DNA of 38,710 nt, taken from a virus. The notes under the pieces are model-generated. The model was not told the DNA's origin. It saw nothing but the letters and a program-made list of their open reading frames with translations, and ran no database searches. Shown here piece after piece: positions 1-5,536 of this stretch. Every line of letters starts with the position of its first letter. The stretch's first letter is position 1. The stretch covers positions 1 through 38,710 of the IMG/VR virus record IMGVR_UViG_3300003885_000017. One strand, given 5' to 3'. A program made the translations under genes and the position numbers.

Positions 1-579
1 CCAACGAGAACGCAGCATCGCCTTTTTCTTCACGTTCCATTGGGCTCGAGGCTTATCGACCTTGGCCGCCCAGTACTCGAAGATTCGGAGCCCGGCGTCC
101 TTCAGGGCGAGAGCCCCCGAAGGGGGCGTATCTGTCGTGGTGCTGGTGCTGGTGCTGGTGCTGGATTGCGGAGATCGTTTCTTTTCGTTACTGGGCGTTA
201 CTGTAACGGGTTCCGTTACTGGTCTGGCTCGGTGTTTCCTGACCCGGTCCCTGACCTTGATCCGTTCTTCTTCGGCGTCTTTGATGGCCCGGTGCTTCTC
301 ATAGTTCAGGAGGAGCCAGCCCCCATCCATCTCTGCGATTCTCCGGCCTTCGTAGTCTTTCGTGCGACTGTCGGGGTCTGGAGCCATGAGTCGTTCAAGG
401 GCCTCTTCGCATTGCTTGCGGGAGACTTTCGCGGCATCAGCCAGGCCTGGAAGTGAGGCCATGACCTCGCCGTTGCGGTTGGCGAGGGCGATCATGGTGA
501 TCCAGACGATCTTGACGTGCATGGCCTCACGCCAAACGGTGGAGTGAACGATGGACGAGAACAGTTTGGCGTAGCTCAT
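1..579 (-). CDS. Phage replication initiator / replisome organiser, winged-helix N-terminal part (3' end beyond the window)
   Basis: The frame is open from ATG at 579 to the left edge (193 codons), preceded by AAGGA. The first 110 residues resemble the N-terminal winged-helix domain of phage replication proteins (lambda O / DnaD type): SYAKLF, HSTVW, WITMIALANRNGEVM, VSRKQCEEALERLMAPD and GGWLLLNYEKHR. A basic stretch (RVRKHRARP) and a Ser-Thr linker follow, then a second region ending KKKAMLRSRW at the edge. In this family the N-terminus binds origin DNA and the C-terminus recruits helicase. It is the last visible gene of the leftward operon with SSB, exonuclease and NinB-like genes. Origin-like repeats lie inside and just upstream of it. 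The fold is inferred from residue pattern. Confidence 0.75.
   Translation of the reverse strand, partial: MSYAKLFSSIVHSTVWREAMHVKIVWITMIALANRNGEVMASLPGLADAAKVSRKQCEEALERLMAPDPDSRTKDYEGRRIAEMDGGWLLLNYEKHRAIKDAEEERIKVRDRVRKHRARPVTEPVTVTPSNEKKRSPQSSTSTSTSTTTDTPPSGALALKDAGLRIFEYWAAKVDKPRAQWNVKKKAMLRSRW
139..164. repeat. Hexanucleotide simple repeat inside the replication gene
   Basis: About four tandem copies of GGTGCT. On the minus strand they encode the alternating Ser-Thr linker of the replication protein. The repeat could expand or contract in frame without breaking the gene. It lies 20 bases from the origin-like repeats. Confidence 0.8.
186..221. repeat. Iteron-like CGTTACTG repeats, candidate replication origin
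   Basis: CGTTACTG occurs at 186-193, 196-203 and 214-221. The first two are exactly 10 bp apart. Bases 203-219 form a perfect inverted repeat, GTAACGG-GTT-CCGTTAC. The cluster sits inside the replication-initiator gene, as the lambda origin sits inside O. Initiator binding is inferred. Confidence 0.5.
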
Positions 580-591
580 AGGGTTGTCCTT

Positions 592-611
592 GTAACGCAT
601 TCTCGTTACTG
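592..611. repeat. Inverted repeat GTAACG-n6-CGTTAC with a fourth CGTTACTG
   Basis: A perfect 6-6-6 inverted repeat (592-609) ending in CGTTACTG (604-611) lies between the NinB-like gene and the replication gene. It uses the same motif as the cluster at 186-221 and could be another initiator site or an mRNA hairpin upstream of the replication gene. Confidence 0.5.
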
Positions 612-635
612 GGTCAAGGGGTCCAAGTCGTGGGG

Positions 636-1067
636 CTATCTCATCGAGACGTGGTCGATGTCGGGAACCTCGACTCCCCATTCGTGGAAGGCGTAGTCCT
701 TGCACCGGCTGATATAGGAGGACATCTCGTCCAGGCTGAACGTCGTGGTGGTGGGGCGGCCTTGTAGACGTTTCCCGTTGGGGAGGCCGACGTGGATCCT
801 GCGCTCGAGCATTGGGCGCATGACCTTTTCCTTGAACTCTTCGTGGAAGTCGTCCGGGTCTGCGCCAGACCAGCCGACGCACTCTGCGATGAGGACGCCC
901 CAGTAGAAGTGCAACTGCGGCATCGACCGGGAGCGAGGGACTGGACCCAGAGTCATCCTGGATCGCAGTCCCTCGCGTGAGCGCAGTGTCGTCTTGAAGC
1001 GGTCGGCGTCGTCTGGGATGAAGCGGCCCTTCTTTACCCGACCGTCGAAGACGAGGGAGCGACTCAC
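636..1067 (-). CDS. NinB-like / phage recombination-associated conserved protein
   Basis: 143 aa. The central pattern SMPQLHFYWGVLIAECVG (49-66), followed by an acidic helix, then TTTTFSLDEMSSYISRC (106-122) and a C-terminal HEWGVEVPDID, matches the layout of NinB-type phage proteins: an aromatic helix, a segment that aligns a substrate, then a helix ending in G-hydrophobic-x-hydrophobic-PD. These proteins are thought to bind single-stranded DNA during recombination; the assignment here rests on pattern only. Its start overlaps the exonuclease stop by 4 bases, so the two are translationally coupled. It sits with SSB and exonuclease in a recombination/replication operon. Confidence 0.6.
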   Translation of the reverse strand: MSRSLVFDGRVKKGRFIPDDADRFKTTLRSREGLRSRMTLGPVPRSRSMPQLHFYWGVLIAECVGWSGADPDDFHEEFKEKVMRPMLERRIHVGLPNGKRLQGRPTTTTFSLDEMSSYISRCKDYAFHEWGVEVPDIDHVSMR

Positions 1068-1930
1068 TTCTTCGGAACCGAGTCGAGATATGTCCAGAGC
1101 TTGAGCGTGGCGAGGAAGGCCTTGAAGATCTGCTTCGAGCTGGAGCTGGTGATGAAGCCGATCTCGACGTTGGGGTCACCGACCACCTTCGGCACGCGCA
1201 CGACCATTCCGTGGATGCCCTGGGGGGCGTGGCCCATCTCGATGAGCGCCTCCATGTAGGCGGCCGTCTGCATGCGGGCCTCGACGTAGATGCCCTTTCC
1301 AGACTTCCAGTCGGCCATGACCTTTCCGCGTCCGGTGAGGCCGGTGGGCGCGCCGTCGATGTCGAACTCAGGGAGGTCCATCTCGCAGAGGAGGTCGAGC
1401 GTGCCGGCGAAGCCGTGCTTGTCGGAGTAGACGATCTCCTCGATCAGGTACGGCACCAGGTTGGTTCTCTGTCGCCAGTCGTCCCAGGCCACGAAGCCGG
1501 ACTCCGCTTCTTCGCTGAGCTTCGGTTCGGGGCCGACCTCTTGCTTGAGCTCGCGGCGTAGCACCCACTCGGCCATCGCGTGGATCTCGGTCCCGATGTC
1601 GCCGGCTTTCTTGAGGATCTTGGAGTGAGCCTTCTGCTCTCCGATGGCGTCGTCAAGCAGCGCCATGAACTGGAGACGTGAGGTCTTCCTGTCCGTGGGC
1701 AGGGAGTCCATCAGCCCGCGCAATGCGGACAGGACCAGCTTCCGTTCCTCCCTGGCGGCCCACGGAACGAGGGCGGGCTTGTTCACTGCGCTGAGGATGG
1801 TGGTGACCGAGGGGTACTTGGCTCCCTCTGGGGTGACGTAGAAGCGGGAGTAACGGCCCCAGCCGTCACTCCTGCTCGTCTGCTTGGCTTTCTTCTTGGC
1901 CTTCTTGGCCTTCGCCTTGAAGTCGACCAT
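1064..1930 (-). CDS. PD-(D/E)XK exonuclease (RecB/Cas4-like)
   Basis: 288 aa. Nuclease motifs are in order: GTEIHAMAEW (113-122), EEIVYSD (164-170), GFAGTLDLLCE (173-183, metal-binding D179), MADWKSGKG (205-213, catalytic D207 and K209) and QTAAYMEA (221-228). This is the core of the PD-(D/E)XK superfamily, used by phages for 5'-end resection in recombination or replication. The N-terminus is very Lys-rich (5-17). The start ATG at 1930 overlaps the stop of the SSB-like gene by one base, and the stop overlaps the NinB-like start. Together with its neighbours it forms a typical phage recombination set. The nuclease call is firm; polarity and partner are inferred. Confidence 0.88.
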   Translation of the reverse strand: MVDFKAKAKKAKKKAKQTSRSDGWGRYSRFYVTPEGAKYPSVTTILSAVNKPALVPWAAREERKLVLSALRGLMDSLPTDRKTSRLQFMALLDDAIGEQKAHSKILKKAGDIGTEIHAMAEWVLRRELKQEVGPEPKLSEEAESGFVAWDDWRQRTNLVPYLIEEIVYSDKHGFAGTLDLLCEMDLPEFDIDGAPTGLTGRGKVMADWKSGKGIYVEARMQTAAYMEALIEMGHAPQGIHGMVVRVPKVVGDPNVEIGFITSSSSKQIFKAFLATLKLWTYLDSVPKK

Positions 1931-2481
1931 CAGAAGGGCACATCGTCGTCGGTGGCGACGAACTCTTCCTGAACGTCGGAGGGGGCGTCTTCGTCCTTCT
2001 GCTTCCGGTCGCGCTTCCGGATGAAGTCCAAGGCGAGGAGCTTCTCGTCGTTCTTGCGTGACGGGACGATGGTGGACACCTTGGCGTAGGTCTTGCCCTT
2101 GCGGCTGATGTGGTGCAGCACCTGCAGCTGGCAGTTGACGCTGACGATGTTCTCGAGGTCGAAGTTCTTGAGTTCCTCCTCGGTGAAGTCGCGACCGCGC
2201 CAGGACTTCAGGTGTCCTCGGAGCTTGGCCTTTTCGTGGAGGCTCGCCGTGTAGGTCATCATGACCTCGTAGCGGACCTCTTCGCCCGTCTTCTCGTCCT
2301 TGTAGGTCTGGTCGATCTGCCAGATGATGCGGGTCTTGTCCACCAGGCCGCCGCCGAACTCCTCAGCCTGGTTCTCTGTCCAGATCTCCCAGACATCGAC
2401 GCAGACGGCGGGGTGAAGGCCCTCGGGGGCCTGCGGGAAATCCTTGCCTTCAGGCTCCCTGACTGTCGTTCCTCTTCCCAT
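1930..2481 (-). CDS. Phage single-stranded DNA-binding protein (SSB-like)
   Basis: 183 aa from ATG at 2481, chosen because GAAGGAG stands just before it; an upstream in-frame TTG at 2496 would place that motif inside the gene. The protein has a beta-rich central region, then a charged linker, and ends in an acidic tail TDDDVPF (177-183). A D-x-(I/V)PF C-terminus is the hallmark by which SSB proteins bind partner enzymes. The core is not bacterial SSB by sequence; it looks like the phage SSB-type proteins that accompany PD-(D/E)XK exonucleases. It is the first gene of the leftward operon read from the promoter at 2520-2525. Confidence 0.72.
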   Translation of the reverse strand: MGRGTTVREPEGKDFPQAPEGLHPAVCVDVWEIWTENQAEEFGGGLVDKTRIIWQIDQTYKDEKTGEEVRYEVMMTYTASLHEKAKLRGHLKSWRGRDFTEEELKNFDLENIVSVNCQLQVLHHISRKGKTYAKVSTIVPSRKNDEKLLALDFIRKRDRKQKDEDAPSDVQEEFVATDDDVPF

Positions 2482-2519
2482 GATTCTCCTTCTCAAATGG
2501 TTTCAAAAACAGACACGGC

Positions 2520-2548
2520 ATTATACCATGCGGTGCCAGCCCGTCTCC
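2520..2548 (-). promoter_or_regulatory. Leftward promoter for the SSB/exonuclease/replication operon
   Basis: On the minus strand a perfect -10 hexamer TATAAT lies at 2525-2520, about 40 bases before the SSB start. A weak -35 (TGGAGA or GGAGAC) lies 17-18 bp upstream and overlaps the palindrome at 2545-2558. It faces away from the HTH promoter, so both could share one operator. Confidence 0.6.
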
Positions 2549-2558
2549 ACCGTTGGAG
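2545..2558. promoter_or_regulatory. Palindromic operator candidate between divergent promoters
   Basis: CTCCACCGTTGGAG is an inverted repeat with 5-bp arms. It covers the -35 box of the rightward HTH promoter (TTGGAG, 2553-2558) and lies about 20 bp from the leftward -10. It is a natural site for self-regulation by the HTH protein. Confidence 0.45.
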
Positions 2559-2580
2559 CCTTCTTGTCACCTGCTATAAT
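2553..2580 (+). promoter_or_regulatory. Promoter of the HTH regulator, apparently leaderless
   Basis: TTGGAG (2553-2558), a 16-bp spacer, then TATAAT (2575-2580) with the extended TG at 2572-2573. Transcription would start at about 2587, on the ATG at 2588. No Shine-Dalgarno sequence precedes that ATG, which supports a leaderless mRNA. Confidence 0.65.
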
Positions 2581-2587
2581 GCCCTTG

Positions 2588-2797
2588 ATGGCAAAGCGAA
2601 ACTTTCCGTGGCTTCTTCAGCGGGCGGGGCATACGCATCGCTCCCTGGGGGAGAAGACCGGATTCCACTACACCTACTTTTCCAAGATGGCTCGCGGCCA
2701 GCGGTCGCCGTCGCTCGACCGGGCGCGAATCATCGCAAAGGCGCTGGGCGTCTCGATGGACACTCTCCAGAAGGCGTGCGCCAAAGGGATCGAATGA
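2588..2797 (+). CDS. Small XRE/Cro-type HTH regulator
   Basis: 69 aa. Residues 17-62 form a Cro/CI-type helix-turn-helix: HRSLGEKTGFHYTYFSKMARG, then SLDRARIIAKALGVSMDTL. There is no oligomerisation domain, so it is Cro-sized rather than CI-sized. ATG 2588 was chosen because the promoter puts the +1 there and no ribosome-binding site exists; ATG 2579 overlaps the -10 box and is unlikely. It is the only obvious transcription regulator in the window, reads opposite to the replication operon, and has a palindrome over its own -35. It probably represses its own promoter and perhaps the divergent one. The stop overlaps the next start (ATGA). Confidence 0.82.
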   Translation: MAKRNFPWLLQRAGHTHRSLGEKTGFHYTYFSKMARGQRSPSLDRARIIAKALGVSMDTLQKACAKGIE

Positions 2798-3108
2798 ACG
2801 ACGACAACAATCCCAAGGGGTCGCCTCCACCTGAGTCGTCGCTTGATCCTGGGCACGGAGCTCAGCATGCGCCCGGCGTGTCTGGCGTGGTCGATCAGGA
2901 GATCTCGATCGTGATCACCGTGAAGGGCAATCAGCTTGAGGTGAACGGCCCGCTCCACGACACCATCTTCTGCTACGGCGTGCTCATGCGGGCGATGGAC
3001 GTGATCAGGACGATGCGTGACCAGCAGCAAAAAAAAGGCCCCCCAGGCGTCACGCCCGGAGGGCTGGTGATTCCGAGGGACGGGTTCAAGGTTCCGCGTC
3101 AGTCCTGA
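2794..3108 (+). CDS. Hypothetical protein co-transcribed with the HTH regulator
   Basis: 104 aa, starting in an ATGA overlap with the HTH gene. The first 38 residues are polar and Pro/Gly-rich; the central part (QEISIVITVKGNQLEVNGP, then a helix with MRAMDVIRTMRDQQQKKG) looks like a small alpha/beta domain. The family is not recognised. Its 3' third carries, on the opposite strand, the terminator of the leftward small-gene operon (3029-3064), so the KKGPPGVTPGG stretch is partly dictated by the terminator. Its last 23 bases overlap the 3' end of the convergent gene at 3086-3283. Confidence 0.7.
   Translation: MNDDNNPKGSPPPESSLDPGHGAQHAPGVSGVVDQEISIVITVKGNQLEVNGPLHDTIFCYGVLMRAMDVIRTMRDQQQKKGPPGVTPGGLVIPRDGFKVPRQS
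3029..3064 (-). terminator. Rho-independent terminator of the leftward early operon
   Basis: On the minus strand an 11-bp GC-rich stem (two G-U pairs) with loop GTGAC is followed directly by eight T. It lies just past the last leftward gene (ends at 3086) and inside the coding sequence of the opposing gene 2794-3108. Confidence 0.85.
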
Positions 3109-3283
3109 GCATCCCTCGCGAGGGCGAGACCAGCACAGGCTCATCGCGCGGCTCTCTTTGTGGGGTTCGGAGCGCGCCCGACCTTTCCAGCGCCCGGACG
3201 AGATCTGAGTTCGAGGCGTAGGTCTCGCGGGTGTGCTCGAGCTCTTCGTGGGGTCGCTCGTCGTTCTCTGTGATGAGCCTCAT
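3086..3283 (-). CDS. Small hypothetical protein
   Basis: 65 aa, polar and charged (MRLITENDERPHEELEH at the N-terminus). ATG 3283 follows GGAG at a good distance and overlaps the stop of the previous leftward gene (ATGA). It is the last gene before the terminator at 3029-3064. No family is recognised. It is supported by ribosome-binding site, coupling and orientation rather than homology. Confidence 0.6.
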   Translation of the reverse strand: MRLITENDERPHEELEHTRETYASNSDLVRALERSGALRTPQREPRDEPVLVSPSRGMLRTDAEP

Positions 3284-3432
3284 TCTTTTTCTCCACCCAA
3301 GACGTTCTTGACGTAGGCCTGAAGTGCGTCCCAGACTTGTGGCTCCAGGAAGATGGTGTCGTTTTCGGTGGTGAGCTTCACCATAAAGCCGTCGAAGTCT
3401 GCGTAGACGCCATCCCCGAGGTACGTCTTCAT
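3280..3432 (-). CDS. Small conserved phage protein (YLGDGVYADFDGF type)
   Basis: 50 aa: KTYLGDGVYADFDGF, then MVKLTTEND and IFLEPQVWDALQAYVKN. I recognise this as a small protein common in many phages, with pattern YLGDGVYA-x-(F/W)DG-n-LTTENG-n-I-x-LEP-x-V. Its function is unknown; the two-strand plus C-terminal helix layout suggests a compact single domain. It overlaps both neighbours by 4 bases (ATGA at each junction). It is too short for usual ORF-length cutoffs. Confidence 0.85.
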   Translation of the reverse strand: MKTYLGDGVYADFDGFMVKLTTENDTIFLEPQVWDALQAYVKNVLGGEKE

Positions 3433-3671
3433 CGCTCGACCTCTTTCTCCGGCCAACTGGAGTCGATCTCTGTGGCCTGTGCGTGGAGCACGTCGATCTG
3501 TGCGACGAGTCGGATGACGACTCCGTCCAACGCGACTCGAACCTGTCCGTCGGGCATCGACTTCACCAGGTGCTTCAGGCGCTCGCTCGTCGCCCGGACA
3601 TCGTGTGCGACGGCGAGGAGGGCTTCGTCCAGCAGGATCTTGAGCCCTTGCGTCGTGTCGTTCGGCTTCAT
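3429..3671 (-). CDS. Hypothetical helical protein
   Basis: 80 aa from ATG 3671, which follows GGGAGGAAGAG. The sequence is almost wholly helix-forming (LKILLDEALLAVAHDVRATS and DGVVIRLVAQIDVLHAQA) with no Cys or membrane segment. Family unknown. It overlaps the lipobox gene upstream and the YLGDGVYA gene downstream, as part of the ten-gene leftward operon. Confidence 0.7.
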   Translation of the reverse strand: MKPNDTTQGLKILLDEALLAVAHDVRATSERLKHLVKSMPDGQVRVALDGVVIRLVAQIDVLHAQATEIDSSWPEKEVER

Positions 3672-3991
3672 TTCTCTTCCTCCCAGCATGGCGGGCAGGC
3701 GCGCCCGTCGTTCGCGCAGCACACGTCGCCGCAGGGGGTGGTGTGGCAGGGGCCGACCCTCGTCACGGGGGTCGACGCGCAGCCCGTGAGCAGTACGAAG
3801 GCGAGCAGGACTGCTCCAAGCTGGGCGACACGCGCCTCCCAGAGGTTCCCTTCGTCGATGCCCTCGTAGGCGTCTTCGCATCCACGGTGCAGGCCGAAGG
3901 GTTTGTCGCCCGGCTTCCAGAAGATGATCTCGACCTCGCGAGCGCGGATGACCTTGAGGCAGTGGGCGCAGCGGATGACGTAGTCACGCAT
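3668..3991 (-). CDS. Zinc-ribbon / internal lipobox protein
   Basis: 107 aa from ATG 3991 (GAGGAGG upstream). Residues 1-45 look like a small zinc ribbon: CAHC, later H-x-x-C in LHRGCEDAYEG. A hydrophobic segment follows, ending in a lipobox (LGAVLLAFVLLTGC, about residues 62-75), then a Cys-rich tail with CHTTPC, CCANDGRACPPC. A lipobox normally sits at the N-terminus; here it follows about 60 residues of likely cytoplasmic domain. Either it is a type II membrane protein cut at the lipobox, or a lipoprotein is made from an internal start (no in-frame ATG or GTG was found). The gene at 8280-8930 has the same architecture. Confidence 0.7.
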   Translation of the reverse strand: MRDYVIRCAHCLKVIRAREVEIIFWKPGDKPFGLHRGCEDAYEGIDEGNLWEARVAQLGAVLLAFVLLTGCASTPVTRVGPCHTTPCGDVCCANDGRACPPCWEEEK

Positions 3992-4155
3992 CAGTGCCCC
4001 CTCCTCTCTGGTTCGCCGTAGCGGTCGAGGGCCTCGCGACACTTCGTGCAGAGGTTCGCGCCACGGCACTTAGGGTCGTGGCAGACGAGATTGTCCTCGG
4101 TGGACTCGTCCACGCGGCGGTGGTACCCCAGGATCGAGTCGTAGTAGCGGGTCAT
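3991..4155 (-). CDS. Small zinc-finger-like protein
   Basis: 54 aa: MTRYYDSILGYHRRVDES, then a Cys cluster CHDPKCRGANLCTKC (25-39) that could bind one zinc ion, and a polar tail. Start and stop both overlap neighbours as TGATG. Function unknown; such minimal Cys clusters are common among early phage genes that target host machinery. Confidence 0.72.
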   Translation of the reverse strand: MTRYYDSILGYHRRVDESTEDNLVCHDPKCRGANLCTKCREALDRYGEPERRGH

Positions 4156-4367
4156 CAGCGGTTCTCCCCATACTCGGCCTTGCGAGAGAGCGGGCCGGGC
4201 TTGTGGCTCGCGTTGTACTCGCGGCAGATTTGCTGAGCGTCTTCTTCGGTGGGGACGTACCGGCAGAGGGTGTGCTTGCGTGCCGTTGGGTCTGGCGTGA
4301 GAGCGTCGTTCTCCCAACGCCACCAGTTGCGGACGAAGACGGTGAAGCCTTGCTTTGCTTTCCTCAC
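4155..4367 (-). CDS. Small hypothetical protein
   Basis: 70 aa with a GTG start at 4367 placed 6 bases after AGGAGGT; no ATG fits. The sequence RNWWRWENDALTPDPTARKH, then YVPTEEDAQQICREYNASH, suggests a small alpha/beta domain whose C-terminal helix (EEDAQQICREYNAS) resembles the sequence-processing helices of many small phage proteins. Not assigned to a named family. It is coupled to the next gene by TGATG. Confidence 0.75.
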   Translation of the reverse strand: MRKAKQGFTVFVRNWWRWENDALTPDPTARKHTLCRYVPTEEDAQQICREYNASHKPGPLSRKAEYGENR

Positions 4368-4379
4368 AGTTAGACCTCC

Positions 4380-4559
4380 TCAGCTGTTGGGCTCGTCGTT
4401 CGACGCGACGACCCGAGTGTCGGTGACGGCGGTCCAGCGGGCGGCGAGATCTTGGACCCAGGCCTCGGCCTTCTCCTTCTTCGCGAAGGCGAGACCGTTG
4501 GGGGTCCACGCATCGCCGTCTCCGGCGGTCTGTACTTCAGGCTTCCAGCTGTTCGGCAT
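4380..4559 (-). CDS. Small conserved phage protein (WKPEVQ...RWTAVTDTRV type)
   Basis: 59 aa from ATG 4559, with AGGAGG 8 bases upstream. I recognise the pattern WKPEVQ-n-G-n-W-n-NGLAFAKKEKAEAWVQDL, then RWTAVTDTRVVASNDEPN, from many phage and prophage genomes, where it is a small protein of unknown function. The open frame on this strand in another register (4370-4642) is a shadow. It belongs to the ten-gene leftward operon. Confidence 0.87.
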   Translation of the reverse strand: MPNSWKPEVQTAGDGDAWTPNGLAFAKKEKAEAWVQDLAARWTAVTDTRVVASNDEPNS

Positions 4560-4571
4560 TTCGATTGCCTC

Positions 4572-4904
4572 CTATGCGTCGTCGAGCTCGAGTCCGTCCC
4601 GGACGATGCCGAGGCCCAGGGGCCTGGCGTAGCGGTGCTCAACGATCAGAGAGTTGCCCCACCAGTTCGGCTCTGCGACGTTCTCGTTGATCCAGTCGCG
4701 GGCGGCCGGAGTGAGCGGGTTGAAGATGAAGAGCGTCCCTTCGTTCGAGACGGTGAAGTCGGGGCCGGGGCTGTTTGGCGCGTCTGGCGGGTCAGCGTCA
4801 CAGATGACCTCGTCGTCGCACTCGCGATGGTCGAGGCTCTCGCATGTTGGGCACCGTCGCTCTGGGGCGAAGTCGGCACCTTGAATCCAAGGGTCGTTGG
4901 TCAT
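4572..4904 (-). CDS. Conserved hypothetical protein with N-terminal Cys cluster
   Basis: 110 aa. Residues 17-35 hold a zinc-type cluster (CPTC, C29, C35), and the C-terminal part (GTLFIFNPLTPAARDWINE, then NWWGNSLIVEHRYARPLGLG) matches a widespread small domain with pattern hydrophobic-x-PLTPAA-n-W-n-G-n-LVVEHRY. The domain is common in phages and integrated elements; its function is not known. Coupled upstream by TAATG. Confidence 0.8.
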   Translation of the reverse strand: MTNDPWIQGADFAPERRCPTCESLDHRECDDEVICDADPPDAPNSPGPDFTVSNEGTLFIFNPLTPAARDWINENVAEPNWWGNSLIVEHRYARPLGLGIVRDGLELDDA

Positions 4905-5143
4905 TAGAGAGCCTCCTGAATGGAAGTGACGCGAGCCACGATCTGCTGCAGTCCGTCAGCGGAGAGTTCGTGGCCGTCTCCCGCGAGGGCGCTGACCATG
5001 ATGGCGAGGTCTTCGATGTCGGAAGACTTCGACTCGCGAGCGAGGTCGAAAAGGATGTCGGCGATCTGAACGGTGGTCGCGCACTTGATGTGGTTCTCCC
5101 TGATCCGCTGGGCGTGCTGCTTATCGAATGGATCCTTCGCCAT
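4904..5143 (-). CDS. Hypothetical helical protein
   Basis: 79 aa from ATG 5143, which overlaps the previous stop (TAATG). Mostly helical: KDPFDKQHAQRIRENHIKCA, then IADILFDLARE and LSADGLQQIVARVTSIQ. No catalytic or metal motif. It is the second gene of the leftward operon. Function unknown. Confidence 0.75.
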   Translation of the reverse strand: MAKDPFDKQHAQRIRENHIKCATTVQIADILFDLARESKSSDIEDLAIMVSALAGDGHELSADGLQQIVARVTSIQEAL

Positions 5144-5361
5144 TACTTGACCTCTGGCACGATGACGACCGCGACCTTGGTGAGGTGGTCGAAGCGCAGC
5201 TGCACGCGGGAGCCGGCCGTCAACTGCTCGGCGTTCGCCGGCTTTCCGCAGTAGACGTTGTCGAAGTTCTCGATGATGAAGTCCTTGTTGGACTCGAAGT
5301 CCGTGACGGCGGCCTTCTTGGTCTTGTAGTCTCGCCCGTAGGCTGGAGTGAGTATCAACAT
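5143..5361 (-). CDS. First gene of the leftward early operon, small hypothetical protein, leaderless
   Basis: 72 aa. The start at 5361 (MLILTPAYGRDYKTKKAAV) coincides with the expected transcription start of a consensus promoter, and no Shine-Dalgarno sequence precedes it. Residues 8-35 (YGRDYKTKKAAVTDFESNKD) with the later GSRVQLRFDHLTKVAVV resemble a small beta-barrel family frequent in phages; function unknown. Being first in an operon controlled by two operators, it is probably an immediate-early product. Confidence 0.78.
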   Translation of the reverse strand: MLILTPAYGRDYKTKKAAVTDFESNKDFIIENFDNVYCGKPANAEQLTAGSRVQLRFDHLTKVAVVIVPEVK

Positions 5362-5367
5362 ACAAAG

Positions 5368-5396
5368 ATCATACGCTTCTGTAGACACCCTGTCAA
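5368..5396 (-). promoter_or_regulatory. Consensus leftward early promoter, leaderless
   Basis: On the minus strand: TTGACA (5396-5391), a 17-bp spacer, TATGAT (5373-5368). This is the best sigma70-type promoter in the window. The predicted +1 falls on the A of the ATG at 5361, so the mRNA would have no leader. The -35 lies inside operator O1. Confidence 0.85.
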
Positions 5397-5397
5397 C
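5381..5397. promoter_or_regulatory. Operator O1 (GTAGAC-n5-GTCAAC)
   Basis: 17 bp with one mismatch from the perfect palindrome GTAGAC-n5-GTCTAC. It covers the -35 box of the leftward promoter, so bound repressor would block RNA polymerase. Confidence 0.65.
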
Positions 5398-5403
5398 ATC
5401 TTT

Positions 5404-5420
5404 GTAGACGCCCCGTCTAC
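5404..5420. promoter_or_regulatory. Operator O2 (GTAGAC-GCCCC-GTCTAC)
   Basis: Perfect 6-5-6 inverted repeat, 17 bp long, 23 bp from O1 centre to centre. That size and spacing are close to those of lambda operator pairs, where neighbouring dimers contact each other. Confidence 0.7.
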
Positions 5421-5536
5421 GGGGAGATAGGGGGTATGCGGGCGAGAACATTTAATGGACAATGGGGGTGGCCGCGCAAGTCAGACAATAGAAGAACCCC
5501 ACCTTGTCTCAGCGTGGCTGTAGCCGAGGAGGCACA

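Noticed and set aside
40-456. Plus-strand open frame of 138 aa at the left edge
   Set aside because: It is antisense to the replication gene, whose frame is open to the edge and has recognisable family features.
5421-5536. Rightward promoter for the lipoprotein operon
   Set aside because: Hexamers such as TTTAAT (5451-5456) and GACAAT (5484-5489) exist but no -35 at proper spacing was found, so no promoter is called.
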